A stretch of DNA of 64,000 bases from Mycobacterium rhizamassiliense. GTDB lineage: Bacteria; Actinomycetota; Actinomycetes; Mycobacteriales; Mycobacteriaceae. The stretch is taken from contig NZ_LT721901.1 of NCBI RefSeq assembly GCF_900157375.1, positions 3,396,315 through 3,460,314 of the forward strand, given 5' to 3'. Shown here piece after piece: positions 35,229 to 44,232 of this stretch. Made by a program: the position numbers and the translations under genes. The notes beneath the pieces are model-generated. The model saw only the letters and a list, made by a program, of their open reading frames with translations, was not told the origin of the DNA and searched no databases. Positions within the stretch are counted from its first letter, which is position 1. The number at the start of each line of letters is the position of its first letter.

Positions 35229-35316
35229 TAACGCCGATCCTATTGCGGCGCGGTGGCCGAATGGCCACCAGCTGGCGTCGCGAGTCCGTAGGGGCGCGAC
35301 CGAATGGGCTTTGGTC

Positions 35317-35322
35317 TACCTT
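35317..35322 (+). promoter_or_regulatory. Candidate -10 (TACCTT) for a leaderless LOG-family gene
   Basis: TACCTT fits TANNNT and ends eight bases before ATG 35331. This also favours that ATG over an in-frame upstream one at 35304. Confidence 0.35.
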
Positions 35323-35330
35323 TGGCGGAT

Positions 35331-35891
35331 ATGCCTCCGGAACGCGATTCATCCCGCCCATGGGCGGTCTGTGTGTACTGCGCATCCGGGCCCACCCACC
35401 CCGAATTGCTGGAATTGGGCAGCGAACTCGGCGAGGCGATCGCCGAGCGCGGCTGGACGCTGGTGTGGGGCGGCGGCCACGTCTCGGCGATGGGCGCCGT
35501 GTCCAGCGCGGCCCGGGCGCGCGGCGGCCGGACCGTCGGCGTGATCCCGCAAGAGCTGATGCGCCGCGAGATCGCCGACGCAGCGGCCGACGAGCTGGTC
35601 GTCACCGACACCATGCGCGAGCGGAAGCAGATCATGGAAGACCGTTCGGATGCGTTCATTGTGCTGCCCGGCGGCGTGGGCACCCTCGACGAGCTCTTCG
35701 AAGCGTGGACGACGGGCTACCTGGGTATGCACGACAAACCCGTGGTGATGCTGGATCCCTGGGGGCATTACGAGGGCTTGTGGGTGTGGTTGAACGGACT
35801 GCTCGACAGCGGCTACATCTCGCAGTTGGCGATGGACCGGCTGGTCCTGGTCGATAAGGTGGGTGCCGCGCTGGAGGCGTGCGCGCCGTGA
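35331..35891 (+). CDS. LOG-family phosphoribohydrolase (Rv1205-like)
   Basis: The 186-residue Rossmann-like enzyme has the family motifs MRERKQIMEDRSDAFIVLPG and PGGVGTLDELFE. Plant LOG and Rv1205 release free cytokinin bases from their ribotides; Rv1205 accumulation in proteasome mutants is linked to cytokinin-derived aldehyde toxicity in M. tuberculosis. The start at 35331 gives the usual length and is supported by the leaderless -10 before it. It is followed by fadD6 after 34 bases. Confidence 0.9.
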   Translation: MPPERDSSRPWAVCVYCASGPTHPELLELGSELGEAIAERGWTLVWGGGHVSAMGAVSSAARARGGRTVGVIPQELMRREIADAAADELVVTDTMRERKQIMEDRSDAFIVLPGGVGTLDELFEAWTTGYLGMHDKPVVMLDPWGHYEGLWVWLNGLLDSGYISQLAMDRLVLVDKVGAALEACAP

Positions 35892-35925
35892 AGTCGGATG
35901 CGTAACCGGGGAATCGAGGAATCAC

Positions 35926-37710
35926 GTGTCCGATCACGACGGGGGAACGCGTAAACCGGTCGGCCTGGCCGACATCGCATCGGGGCTGCCGGGCGTGCTG
36001 GCGGACCTGCCGATCATCCTGCGGGGTGCGCGGACCGGCCTGGTGGCCAGCCCGAGCGCGCACAAGTCGATCGGCACCGTGTTCCAGGACCGAGCCGCCC
36101 GCTTCGCCGACCGGGTCTTTGTGAAGTTCGGCGATCAAGAGCTGACCTACCGCGATGCCAACGCGGCCGCCAACCGGTACGCCGCGGTGCTGGCCTCGCG
36201 CGGCGTCGGGCACGGCGACGTCGTCGCGATCATGTTGCGCAATTCGCCGCGGACCGTGCTGGCCATGCTGGCCGCGGTCAAGTGCGGTGCGGTCGCCGGG
36301 ATGCTCAACTACCACCAGCGCGGCGACGTGCTGGCGCACAGCCTGGGCCTGCTGGACGCCAAGGTGCTGGTCGCCGAGACCGACCTGGTCAGCGCCGTCA
36401 CCGAAAGCGGCGCCCCCGCCGGCACCGAGACGCTGACCATCGAGGACCTGGACCGATTCTCCGTCGGCGCGCCGGCCACCAACCCCGCGTCGGTGGCGAC
36501 GGTGCAAGCCAGGGACCCCGCGTTCTACATCTTCACCTCCGGCACCACCGGATATCCCAAGGCCAGCGTGATGACGCACCGACGGTGGCTGGCCGCGCTG
36601 GCCGCGTTCGGCGGGCTGGGGCTGCGGCTGAAGAGTTCCGACACGCTGTACAGCTGCCTGCCGCTGTACCACAACAACGCGCTGACGGTCGCGGTGTCGT
36701 CGGTGATCAACTCCGGCGCGACGCTGGCGCTGGGGAAGTCGTTCTCGGCCACCCGATTCTGGGACGAGGTGATCGCCAACGAGGCGACGGCGTTCATCTA
36801 CATCGGCGAGATCTGCCGATACCTGCTCAACCAGCCGGCCAAGCCCACCGACCGCAAGCACAAGGTCCGGTTGATCGCCGGCAACGGCCTGCGCCCGGAG
36901 ATCTGGGACGAGTTCACCAAGCGGTTCGGTATCGCGCGCGTCTGCGAGTTCTACGCCTCCAGCGAGGGCAACGCCGCCTTCATCAACATCTTCAACGTGC
37001 CGCGGACCACCGGCGTCTCGCCGACGCCGCTGGCCTACGTGCAGTACGACCCGGACACCGGGGTGCCGCTACGCGACGACGACGGCCGGGTGCTCCGCGT
37101 GCCCGCGGGCCAGCCCGGCCTGCTGATCAGCCCGGTCAACCGGCTGCAGCCGTTCGACGGCTACACCGACCAGGAGTCCAGCGAAAAGAAGTTGGTGCGC
37201 AACGCTTTTCGTGAGGGTGACTGCTGGTTCAACTCCGGCGACGTGATGAGCCCGCAGGGCATGGGACACGCCGCGTTCGTCGACCGGCTCGGCGACACCT
37301 TCCGCTGGAAGGGCGAGAACGTGGCGACCACCCAGGTCGAGGCGGCGCTGGCGTCGGACAAGTCCGTCGAGGAGTGCACCGTCTTCGGCGTCGAGGTCCC
37401 CGACACCGGCGGCCGCGCCGGCATGGCCGCGGTCAAGCTGCGCGAGGGCGCCGAGTTCGACGGCGCCTCGCTGGCGCGCGCGGTGTACGACGAGCTGCCC
37501 AGCTACGCACTGCCGCTGTTCGTCCGGGTGGTGGAGTCGCTGGAGCACACCACGACCTTCAAGAGCCGCAAGGTGGAGCTGCGCGACCAGGCCTACGGAT
37601 CCGACGTGGCCGACCCGCTCTACGTCCTGGCGGGCCGCGACGAGGGCTACGTGCCGTACTACGACGAATACGCGCAGGAGATTGCGGGCGGTAAGCGACC
37701 GCAAGGCTGA
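35926..37710 (+). CDS. fadD6: Long-chain acyl-CoA synthetase FadD6
   Basis: The 594-residue enzyme of the FATP/very-long-chain type has the AMP motif FYIFTSGTTGYPKASV near residue 200, CEFYASSEGNAAFIN, and the end block RDEGYVPYYDEYAQEI. It resembles FadD6 (Rv1206), which activates fatty acids with broad chain-length range. GTG 35926 follows GAGGAA. It may also take part in fatty-acid uptake, as FATP proteins do. Confidence 0.92.
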   Translation: MSDHDGGTRKPVGLADIASGLPGVLADLPIILRGARTGLVASPSAHKSIGTVFQDRAARFADRVFVKFGDQELTYRDANAAANRYAAVLASRGVGHGDVVAIMLRNSPRTVLAMLAAVKCGAVAGMLNYHQRGDVLAHSLGLLDAKVLVAETDLVSAVTESGAPAGTETLTIEDLDRFSVGAPATNPASVATVQARDPAFYIFTSGTTGYPKASVMTHRRWLAALAAFGGLGLRLKSSDTLYSCLPLYHNNALTVAVSSVINSGATLALGKSFSATRFWDEVIANEATAFIYIGEICRYLLNQPAKPTDRKHKVRLIAGNGLRPEIWDEFTKRFGIARVCEFYASSEGNAAFINIFNVPRTTGVSPTPLAYVQYDPDTGVPLRDDDGRVLRVPAGQPGLLISPVNRLQPFDGYTDQESSEKKLVRNAFREGDCWFNSGDVMSPQGMGHAAFVDRLGDTFRWKGENVATTQVEAALASDKSVEECTVFGVEVPDTGGRAGMAAVKLREGAEFDGASLARAVYDELPSYALPLFVRVVESLEHTTTFKSRKVELRDQAYGSDVADPLYVLAGRDEGYVPYYDEYAQEIAGGKRPQG

Positions 37711-37741
37711 GGCCCCCGCGGTCACCAGGCACTATGGACGG

Positions 37742-38617
37742 GTGCAGTCAAGCCTGTGCGGCCGGCCGGTCGCATCCGATCGCGCGCTGATCATGGCGAT
37801 CATCAACCGCACGCCGGACTCGTTCTACGACAAGGGTGCGAACTTCAGCGACGAGGCCGCCCGCGCCGCGGTGCACCAGGCCGTCGCCGAAGGCGCCGAC
37901 GTGATCGACGTGGGCGGGGTCAAGGCCGGCCCCGGTGAAAACGTCGACGCGCAGACCGAGATCGCCCGGCTGGTGCCGTTCATCGAATGGCTCCGCGGCG
38001 AGTACCCCGACCAGCTGATCAGCGCCGACACCTGGCGCTCGGAGGTTGCGAAGGTCGCGTGCGCGGCCGGCGCCGACCTGATCAACGACACCTGGGGCGG
38101 CATCGACCCCGCGCTGCCCGAGGTGGCCGCCGAGTTCGACGCGGGCCTGGTGTGTTCGCACACCGGCGGTGCGCAGCCGCGCACCCGCCCGTTCCGGGTC
38201 AGCTACGGCACCGCCACCCGCGGGGTGGTCGACGACGTGATCCGTCAGGTCACCGACGCCGCCGAGCGGGCCGTCGCGGCCGGGGTGGCCCGCGACCGGG
38301 TGCTGATCGACCCGACCCACGATTTCGGCAAGAACACCTTTCACGGGCTGCTGCTGTTGCGCCACGTGGCCGACCTTGTTAAGACCGGGTGGCCGGTGCT
38401 GATGGCTTTGAGCAACAAGGACTTCATCGGGGAGACTCTGGGGGTGGAATTGACCGAGCGTCTCGAGGGAACCCTCGCGGCCACCGCGCTGGCGGCCGCC
38501 GCGGGCGCGCGGATGTTCCGGGTGCACCAGGTCGCGGCCACGCGGCGGGTGCTGGAGATGGTGGCCTCGATCCAGGGCACCCGCCCGCCGACGCGCACCG
38601 TGAGGGGGCTCGCATGA
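37742..38617 (+). CDS. folP2: Dihydropteroate synthase homologue FolP2
   Basis: The 291-residue TIM-barrel protein has MAIINRTPDSFYD and IDVGGVKAGPGE (pterin-site strands), ISADTWRSEVA, and LIDPTHDFGKNTF. It matches Rv1207, the second, divergent DHPS copy; the M. leprae protein was reported to lack DHPS activity, so folate synthesis by this gene is doubtful. GTG 37742 is chosen because no better in-frame start lies between fadD6 and the LCGRPV segment. Its stop overlaps the gpgS ATG. Confidence 0.88.
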   Translation: MQSSLCGRPVASDRALIMAIINRTPDSFYDKGANFSDEAARAAVHQAVAEGADVIDVGGVKAGPGENVDAQTEIARLVPFIEWLRGEYPDQLISADTWRSEVAKVACAAGADLINDTWGGIDPALPEVAAEFDAGLVCSHTGGAQPRTRPFRVSYGTATRGVVDDVIRQVTDAAERAVAAGVARDRVLIDPTHDFGKNTFHGLLLLRHVADLVKTGWPVLMALSNKDFIGETLGVELTERLEGTLAATALAAAAGARMFRVHQVAATRRVLEMVASIQGTRPPTRTVRGLA

Positions 38618-39630
38618 CGGCATCGGAGCTGGTCGCCCGCGACCTCGCCGGCGGGGTCATCGCGGCCCGCCCCGGAGACGTGTGGCTGGCCAACGACCGG
38701 CGGACCCGGCCGAGCTGGACCATCGCCGAGCTGGAAGCCGCGAAGGCGGGGCGGACCATCTCGGTGGTGCTGCCGGCCCTCGACGAGGAGGAAACCATCG
38801 CCTCGGTGATCGAGAGCATCTCGCCGCTGGTCCGAGATTCTGGCGGCCTGGTCGACGAGCTGATCGTGCTCGATTCCGGCTCGACCGACGACACCGAGAT
38901 CCGCGCCGTCGCGGCCGGTGCCCGCGTCGTCAGCCGCGAGCAGGCGCTGCCCGAGGTGCCGATCCGACCCGGCAAGGGCGAGGCGCTGTGGCGCTCGCTG
39001 GCGGCCACCAGCGGCGACATCGTGGTGTTCGTGGACTCCGACCTGATCGACCCGCACCCGATGTTCGTGCCGTGGCTCGTCGGCCCGATGCTCACCGGCG
39101 ACGGCGTTCACCTGGTCAAGAGCTTCTACCGGCGGCCCCTGCGGGGCAGCGAGCTCAGCGACGTCGGCGACGTCGGGGGCGACGTCAGCGCCACCGGCGG
39201 CGGGCGGGTCACCGAGCTGGTGGCCAGGCCGTTGCTGTCGGCGCTGCGTCCCGAGCTCGGCTGCGTGGTGCAGCCGCTGGGCGGCGAGTACGCGGCCAGC
39301 CGGGAGCTGCTGACGTCGCTGCCGTTCGCGCCGGGCTACGGCGTGGAGATCGGCCTGCTGGTCGACACCTTCGACCGGCTGGGCCTGGATGCGATCGCCC
39401 AGGTCAACCTGGGCGTGCGCGCGCACCGCAACCGGCCGCTGGCCGAGCTGGGCGTGATGAGCCGCCAAGTCATCGCCACCCTGCTCTCGCGCTGCGGCAT
39501 CCCGGACTCCGGCGTGGGGCTGACCCAGTTCGTCGCCACCGATGACGGCTACACCCAGCGCACCTCGCCGGTGTCGCTGACGGACCGGCCGCCGATGAAC
39601 GTGATCCGACCTCCCAGCAGACCCCTGTAG
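38614..39630 (+). CDS. gpgS: Glucosyl-3-phosphoglycerate synthase
   Basis: The 338-residue GT-A/GT81 enzyme starts methylglucose lipopolysaccharide synthesis by moving glucose from UDP-glucose to 3-phosphoglycerate. The nucleotide-sugar region SVVLPALDEEETIASVIESI, the metal DSD motif VVFVDSDLIDPHP, and LGGEYAASRELL are present. It resembles Rv1208 (324 residues). It is translationally coupled to folP2 by ATGA. Confidence 0.93.
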   Translation: MTASELVARDLAGGVIAARPGDVWLANDRRTRPSWTIAELEAAKAGRTISVVLPALDEEETIASVIESISPLVRDSGGLVDELIVLDSGSTDDTEIRAVAAGARVVSREQALPEVPIRPGKGEALWRSLAATSGDIVVFVDSDLIDPHPMFVPWLVGPMLTGDGVHLVKSFYRRPLRGSELSDVGDVGGDVSATGGGRVTELVARPLLSALRPELGCVVQPLGGEYAASRELLTSLPFAPGYGVEIGLLVDTFDRLGLDAIAQVNLGVRAHRNRPLAELGVMSRQVIATLLSRCGIPDSGVGLTQFVATDDGYTQRTSPVSLTDRPPMNVIRPPSRPL

Positions 39631-39678
39631 GGCCCACGCTTGAGCCGAGCTGTCGGTGCCTTAGGGCAAGATGGCGAC

Positions 39679-40044
39679 GTGGCTTTGGTGTTGCTGTACC
39701 TGGTCGTGCTGGTGCTCGTGGCGATCGTGCTGTTCGGCGCGGCGAGCCTGCTTTTCGGGCGCGGTGAGCAGTTGCCGCCCCTGCCGCGCGGGACGACGGC
39801 GACGGTTCTGCCGGCCTACGGCGTCACCGGTTCCGACGTCGACGCGGTGAAATTCACGCAGGTGCTGCGCGGCTACAAGACCAGCGAGGTGGACTGGGTG
39901 CTGGACCGGCTGGCCCGCGAGCTCGAGGCGCTGCGCGGCGAGCTGGCCGCGGGTCGGGCCGCGCCGGTCGCCGCGAAGGCGAGCGAGGCCGAGCGCGACC
40001 CGATGGAACCCGACGACGGTGAGGACCGTCAGGAATCAGTGTGA
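39679..40044 (+). CDS. DivIVA-domain membrane protein (Rv1209-like)
   Basis: The 121-residue protein begins with one N-terminal membrane helix (VLLYLVVLVLVAIVLFGAAS). A cytosolic DivIVA-like segment follows, FTQVLRGYKTSEVDWVLDRL, with the Phe-x-Gly-Tyr and VD pattern of that family. It could bind curved membrane or interact with the polar growth protein Wag31. GTG 39679 matches the length of Rv1209; an upstream in-frame GTG is less likely. The next gene overlaps its stop. Confidence 0.8.
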   Translation: MALVLLYLVVLVLVAIVLFGAASLLFGRGEQLPPLPRGTTATVLPAYGVTGSDVDAVKFTQVLRGYKTSEVDWVLDRLARELEALRGELAAGRAAPVAAKASEAERDPMEPDDGEDRQESV

Positions 40045-40622
40045 AAGACGATGAGCTGGTGCGCTGCGGCTGGGCGAGCCTTCGGCCCGGCCCCGATTTC
40101 GATCTCTACCGCAACTATCACGACCAGGAGTGGGGCCGCCCGCTGCGCGGCCGGGTGGCGCTCTTCGAGCGAATGAGCCTGGAGGCCTTCCAGAGCGGGC
40201 TGTCGTGGCTGATCATTCTGCGCAAACGGGAGAATTTCCGGCGCGCGTTCTCCGGATTCGACGTCGAGAAGGTCGCCGGGTACGGCGACGCCGACGTCGA
40301 GCGGCTGATGGCCGACGCGGGGATCGTCCGCAACCGCGCCAAGATCGACGCGACGATCGCCAACGCGCGGGCGATCGCCGAGCTGGGGTCGTCCGAGGAC
40401 CTGTCCGATTTGCTGTGGTCGTTCGCGCCGCCGCCGCGGCCGCGATTCGCCGACGCATCCGAAATCCCTGCGGCCACGGCCGAATCGAAGGCGATGGCCG
40501 CCGAGCTCAAACGGCGCGGCTTCCGGTTCGTCGGACCCACCACGGCCTATGCGCTGATGCAGGCGACCGGAATGGTCGACGACCACATTGCCGCGTGCTG
40601 GGTCCCCGCGGCCGCTTCTTAG
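40041..40622 (+). CDS. tagA: DNA-3-methyladenine glycosylase I
   Basis: The 193-residue HhH base-excision enzyme removes 3-methyladenine from DNA. It has the TAG motif YRNYHDQEWGRPL near residue 23 and the N-terminal zinc Cys (VRCGW). FVGPTTAYALMQATGMVDDH carries the second part of the zinc site, with the final Cys in AACW. It matches Rv1210. GTG 40041 overlaps the stop of the DivIVA-like gene (GTGA). Confidence 0.93.
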   Translation: MKDDELVRCGWASLRPGPDFDLYRNYHDQEWGRPLRGRVALFERMSLEAFQSGLSWLIILRKRENFRRAFSGFDVEKVAGYGDADVERLMADAGIVRNRAKIDATIANARAIAELGSSEDLSDLLWSFAPPPRPRFADASEIPAATAESKAMAAELKRRGFRFVGPTTAYALMQATGMVDDHIAACWVPAAAS

Positions 40623-40643
40623 GGCGCCCTGAGGCCCCGAACC

Positions 40644-40670
40644 CCGGGTGTTGTGCATTTGGACACCCGG
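40644..40670 (+). terminator. Hairpin after tagA
   Basis: CCGGGTGT (40644-40651) pairs exactly with ACACCCGG (40663-40670) around an 11-base loop, 21 bases after the tagA stop. No T-run follows. It may terminate tagA or structure the 5' leader of the DUF3117 gene. Confidence 0.4.
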
Positions 40671-40792
40671 ATAAGGAACAATGGAGGGGTGACTTGGCAG
40701 TTCAAGGTCGGGTATGGCTGGAAACGCGCGGCATGCTCGACGCCGATCACGCCCGCGAGGACGGGCCTGCTCGAATTTGGAGGGAGCACTCG

Positions 40793-40960
40793 ATGGCGGC
40801 GATGAAGCCCCGGACCGGAGACGGTCCTCTGGAAGCAACCAAGGAGGGGCGCGGCATCGTAATGCGAGTACCACTCGAGGGTGGTGGTCGTCTTGTCGTC
40901 GAGTTGACGCCCGACGAAGCCGCCGCGCTGGGCGACGAACTCAAAGGCGTCACCAGCTAA
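40793..40960 (+). CDS. DUF3117 small conserved protein (Rv1211-like)
   Basis: The 55-residue protein, MAAMKPRTGDGPLEATKEG onward, is nearly invariant among mycobacteria and other actinobacteria (DUF3117). It ends VELTPDEAAALGDELKGVTS. A strong ribosome site GGAGGGA lies six bases before ATG 40793. It has no known function and no membrane helix. A 170-base leader with a hairpin separates it from tagA. Confidence 0.92.
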   Translation: MAAMKPRTGDGPLEATKEGRGIVMRVPLEGGGRLVVELTPDEAAALGDELKGVTS

Positions 40961-41002
40961 GCGTCGAACCGAAGGTGGCTGGGCCCGCTCGATGCCTGGC
41001 GG

Positions 41003-42166
41003 CTACGCGGACACCTTCCGGTAGATGTCCAGTGTCTGCTCGGCCACCTGGGCCCAGGAGAATTCGTCGATGCAGCGCTGGCGTCCGGCGCGACCGTAGC
41101 GGGCCGCCTTTTCGGGGTCGGCCACCAGCGCATTGACCGCGTCGGCCAGCCTCGTCTGGTACCCGATCGGGTCGTCCGCGTCGTAGTGCACCAGCGAACC
41201 GGTGGTCTGATCGGAGACCACCTCGGGTATCCCGCCGACGTCAGAAGCCACCACCGCCGTCCCGCAGGCCATCGCCTCCAGGTTCACGATGCCCAACGGT
41301 TCGTACACCGACGGGCACACGAAAACCATTGCCGCCGAGAGTATTTCGCGTAGGTTCCCGATCGGAAGCATCTCCCGGATCCAGAACACCCCGGTGCGGC
41401 TGCGGGCCAGCTCGTCCACCGCGGCGCGGATCTCCTCGGCGATCTCCGGGGTGTCGGGTGCCCCGGCGCACAGCACGATCTGCGCGTCCGGGCTGAAGTG
41501 GTGCGCGGCGGCCACCAGGTGGGCGACGCCTTTCTGCCGGGTGATGCGCCCGACGAATGCCACGATCGGCCGCCCGGGATCGACGCCGAGCTCGTCCAGC
41601 ATGGACCCGCTGGGCACCGGGCCGGCCGGATACCAAACGTCGGTGTCGACGCCGTTGCGGACGACGTGCACCGCGTTCGGGTCCAGCGCGGGGTAGACCC
41701 GCAGCACGTCTTCGCGCATCCCGGAGCTGACCGCGATCACCGCGTCGGCGGCCAGCACCGCGTTGCGTTCCACCCACGTCGACACGCGGTAGCCCCCGCC
41801 GAGTTGCTCGGCCTTCCACGGCCGCAGCGGTTCCAGCGAGTGCGCGGTCAGCACGTGGGGAATGTCATAGAGCATCGCGGCCAGGTGACCGGCCAGGCCG
41901 GCGTACCAGGTGTGCGAATGGACCACCGTGGCGCCCGCGGCAGCGTTGGCCATCACCAGGTCGGTCGACAGGGTGGACAGCGCCGCGTTGGCGTCCTCGA
42001 GGCGCGGGTCGGGCTGATACGCGAACGCCCCCTCCCGCGGCGCTCCCATGCAGTGCACGTCGACCGCGCACAACCGGCGCAGTTGGGCGACGAGTTCGGT
42101 GACGTGTACTCCGGCTCCGCCATAGACCTCTGGTGGGTACTCCCGAGTCATCATCGCCACCCGCAT
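41003..42166 (-). CDS. glgM: Alpha-maltose-1-phosphate synthase (GT4)
   Basis: The 387-residue GT-B enzyme uses ADP-glucose and glucose-1-phosphate to make maltose-1-phosphate for GlgE-dependent alpha-glucan and capsule. It has the N-terminal MTREYPPEVYGGAGVH, VVRNGVDTDVWYP, VGRITRQKGVAHL and the EX7E region CPSVYEPLGIVNLEAMACG. Its length equals Rv1212c (often called glgA). It is divergent from glgC, which makes its ADP-glucose. TACGGT (complement of 42173-42178) ends six bases before the ATG. Confidence 0.94.
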   Translation of the reverse strand: MRVAMMTREYPPEVYGGAGVHVTELVAQLRRLCAVDVHCMGAPREGAFAYQPDPRLEDANAALSTLSTDLVMANAAAGATVVHSHTWYAGLAGHLAAMLYDIPHVLTAHSLEPLRPWKAEQLGGGYRVSTWVERNAVLAADAVIAVSSGMREDVLRVYPALDPNAVHVVRNGVDTDVWYPAGPVPSGSMLDELGVDPGRPIVAFVGRITRQKGVAHLVAAAHHFSPDAQIVLCAGAPDTPEIAEEIRAAVDELARSRTGVFWIREMLPIGNLREILSAAMVFVCPSVYEPLGIVNLEAMACGTAVVASDVGGIPEVVSDQTTGSLVHYDADDPIGYQTRLADAVNALVADPEKAARYGRAGRQRCIDEFSWAQVAEQTLDIYRKVSA

Positions 42167-42172
42167 ACCCGC

Positions 42173-42328
42173 ACCGTAGTTGGCGCCGAGACGGCGCGCG
42201 CGGCGGGTCCGGGCAATTGCCGCACGGCGATCGGCGTATCGAAATCAACCAAATACCTTGACGGACAGCCCGTCACCGCTCGCCAATCCGTGTTCCCCCT
42301 GGCAGCGGTTCGCGAAGGCCATTAGGTT
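42173..42328. promoter_or_regulatory. Divergent glgM/glgC promoter region with two leaderless -10 boxes
   Basis: The 169-base region between the two starts holds TACGGT (complement of 42173-42178, six bases before glgM ATG) and TAGGTT (42323-42328, seven bases before glgC ATG). Both fit TANNNT and neither gene has a good ribosome site. Leaderless transcription of both is likely; -35 boxes are not clear. Confidence 0.4.
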
Positions 42329-42335
42329 TGGAGCC

Positions 42336-43550
42336 ATGAGGGAAGCGCCACACGTGCTGGGCATCGTCATGGCCGGCGGTGAGGGCAAGCGGCTGTATCC
42401 GCTGACGGCGGACCGGGCCAAACCCGCAGTTCCGTTCGGGGGAGCGTATCGGCTGATCGACTTCGTGCTCTCCAACCTCGTCAACGCCCGGTATTTGCGG
42501 ATCTGCGTTCTCACGCAATACAAGTCGCATTCACTTGACCGTCACATATCGCAGAACTGGCGGCTGTCTGGTCTGGCGGGCGAGTACATCACCCCGGTGC
42601 CCGCGCAGCAGCGCCTCGGCCCGCGCTGGTACACCGGCTCCGCCGACGCGATATTTCAGTCGCTCAATCTGATCTACGACGAAGACCCCGACTACATAGT
42701 GGTTTTCGGTGCCGATCACGTGTACCGGATGGACCCCGAGCAGATGGTCCAGTTCCACATCGACAGCGGGGCCGGTGCCACGGTGGCCGGCATCCGGGTT
42801 CCACGCTCCGAGGCAAGCGCGTTCGGCTGCATCGACTCCGACGACTCCGGGCGGATCAGGGGCTTCCTGGAGAAGCCGCTGGAGCCGCCTGGCACGCCCG
42901 ACGACCCGGACGCGACGTTCGTGTCGATGGGCAACTACATCTTCACCACCAAGGTGCTGCTCGACGCGATCCGGGCCGACGCCGACGACGACCATTCCGA
43001 CCACGACATGGGCGGCGACATCATCCCGCGGTTGGTCCAGGACGGGATCGCCGCGGTCTACGACTTCTCCGACAACGAGGTGCCCGGCGCCACCGACCGC
43101 GACCGCGGGTACTGGCGCGACGTCGGGACCCTGGACGCGTTCTACGACGCGCACATGGACCTGGTGTCGGTGCACCCGGTGTTCAACCTCTACAACCGGC
43201 GCTGGCCGATTCGCGGTGAGACCGAGAACCTGGCGCCGGCCAAATTCGTCAACGGTGGCTCCGCCCAGGAGTCGGTGGTGGGCGCGGGTAGCATCATCTC
43301 GGCTTCCTCGGTGCGCAACTCGGTGTTGTCGTCCAACGTCGTGGTGGACGACGGGGCGATCGTGGAAGGCAGCGTGATCATGCCGGGGGCCCGCGTCGGC
43401 CGCGGCGCGGTGGTCCGGCACGCGATCCTGGACAAGAACGTCGTCATCGGGCCCGGCGAAATGGTCGGCGTCGACCTGGAGAAAGACCGGGAACGATTCG
43501 CGATCAGCGCCGGCGGCGTGGTCGCGGTCGGCAAGGGCGTCTGGGTTTAG
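42336..43550 (+). CDS. glgC: Glucose-1-phosphate adenylyltransferase
   Basis: The 404-residue ADP-glucose pyrophosphorylase has [20 protein letters not shown] (nucleotide loop) near residue 9, [15 protein letters not shown] [29 protein letters not shown], and a C-terminal left-handed beta-helix for allosteric effectors. The length equals Rv1213. It provides ADP-glucose for GlgM across the divergent promoter. ATG 42336 is preferred for its conserved MREAPHVLG start. Confidence 0.95.
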   Translation: MREAPHVLGIVMAGGEGKRLYPLTADRAKPAVPFGGAYRLIDFVLSNLVNARYLRICVLTQYKSHSLDRHISQNWRLSGLAGEYITPVPAQQRLGPRWYTGSADAIFQSLNLIYDEDPDYIVVFGADHVYRMDPEQMVQFHIDSGAGATVAGIRVPRSEASAFGCIDSDDSGRIRGFLEKPLEPPGTPDDPDATFVSMGNYIFTTKVLLDAIRADADDDHSDHDMGGDIIPRLVQDGIAAVYDFSDNEVPGATDRDRGYWRDVGTLDAFYDAHMDLVSVHPVFNLYNRRWPIRGETENLAPAKFVNGGSAQESVVGAGSIISASSVRNSVLSSNVVVDDGAIVEGSVIMPGARVGRGAVVRHAILDKNVVIGPGEMVGVDLEKDRERFAISAGGVVAVGKGVWV

Positions 43551-43557
43551 CCGCTAG

Positions 43558-44232
43558 CTACCAGACGTAGGGCAGCAGCCGATAGCGCACGTCCCGGACG
43601 TACTCGGGATATCCGGCCAATTCGTGGACGAGCATCGATTCCTCGTCGCGGATGCGGACCACGAGCACCACGACTCCCGGGATGACGAACAGCAGTCCCC
43701 AGTACGAGCCGAGCGCCAACGGGATGCCGATCATCATGATCACATTCCCGACGTACATCGGGTGCCGGACGAATGCGTAGACGCCGGACGAGACGACGTG
43801 CTGGCCGGTCTCCACCGTGACGGTGGCGGCGGCGTAGCCGTTTTGGATGACCACCAGCATGGCGATGCCGAGGCCGGCCGCGACGAGGACGTCGCCGAGC
43901 ACGCACAGCCACGCGGGCAGGTGCGACCAGCCCATCCGGTGGTCGTAGGCGCTGAACGCCACCATGCCGAGAAGCGCCAGAAACGCGCCGGTGATCGCGA
44001 CCTTCTGAACTCTTCTGGATTCCGCTCGCGGGCCGCCATGCATCCGGCGCTCCAGCGCCGCCGGATTGGTCCGGGCTATGTAGATGCTCGGCAGGACGGT
44101 CGCCGCCAGGGAGGTGGCGATGAAAGCCCATGCCTGCCAATAGTTGAGCGTGCCCGCCGGTAGGAACAGCAGCAGGCCCAATGCGGCCAGTCCGATTATC
44201 GACGATGCGGCCGCTCGGATCCCGGTGTTCAT
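43558..44232 (-). CDS. Isoprenylcysteine-methyltransferase-like membrane protein
   Basis: The 224-residue membrane protein has about five helices and a C-terminal ICMT/PEMT-like methyltransferase segment: GVYAFVRHPMYVGNVIMMIG near residue 146 and ESMLVHELAGYPEYVRDVRYRL. Such enzymes use SAM at the membrane on lipid or small hydrophobic targets. It resembles Rv1216c. It overlaps the permease stop (ATGA), so it is the last gene of the TetR-ABC operon. The target is unknown; a role in modifying an exported compound is possible. Confidence 0.8.
   Translation of the reverse strand: MNTGIRAAASSIIGLAALGLLLFLPAGTLNYWQAWAFIATSLAATVLPSIYIARTNPAALERRMHGGPRAESRRVQKVAITGAFLALLGMVAFSAYDHRMGWSHLPAWLCVLGDVLVAAGLGIAMLVVIQNGYAAATVTVETGQHVVSSGVYAFVRHPMYVGNVIMMIGIPLALGSYWGLLFVIPGVVVLVVRIRDEESMLVHELAGYPEYVRDVRYRLLPYVW

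Noticed and set aside
40644..40670. Riboswitch before the DUF3117 gene
   Set aside because: Only one simple hairpin is visible and no known riboswitch core could be recognised.
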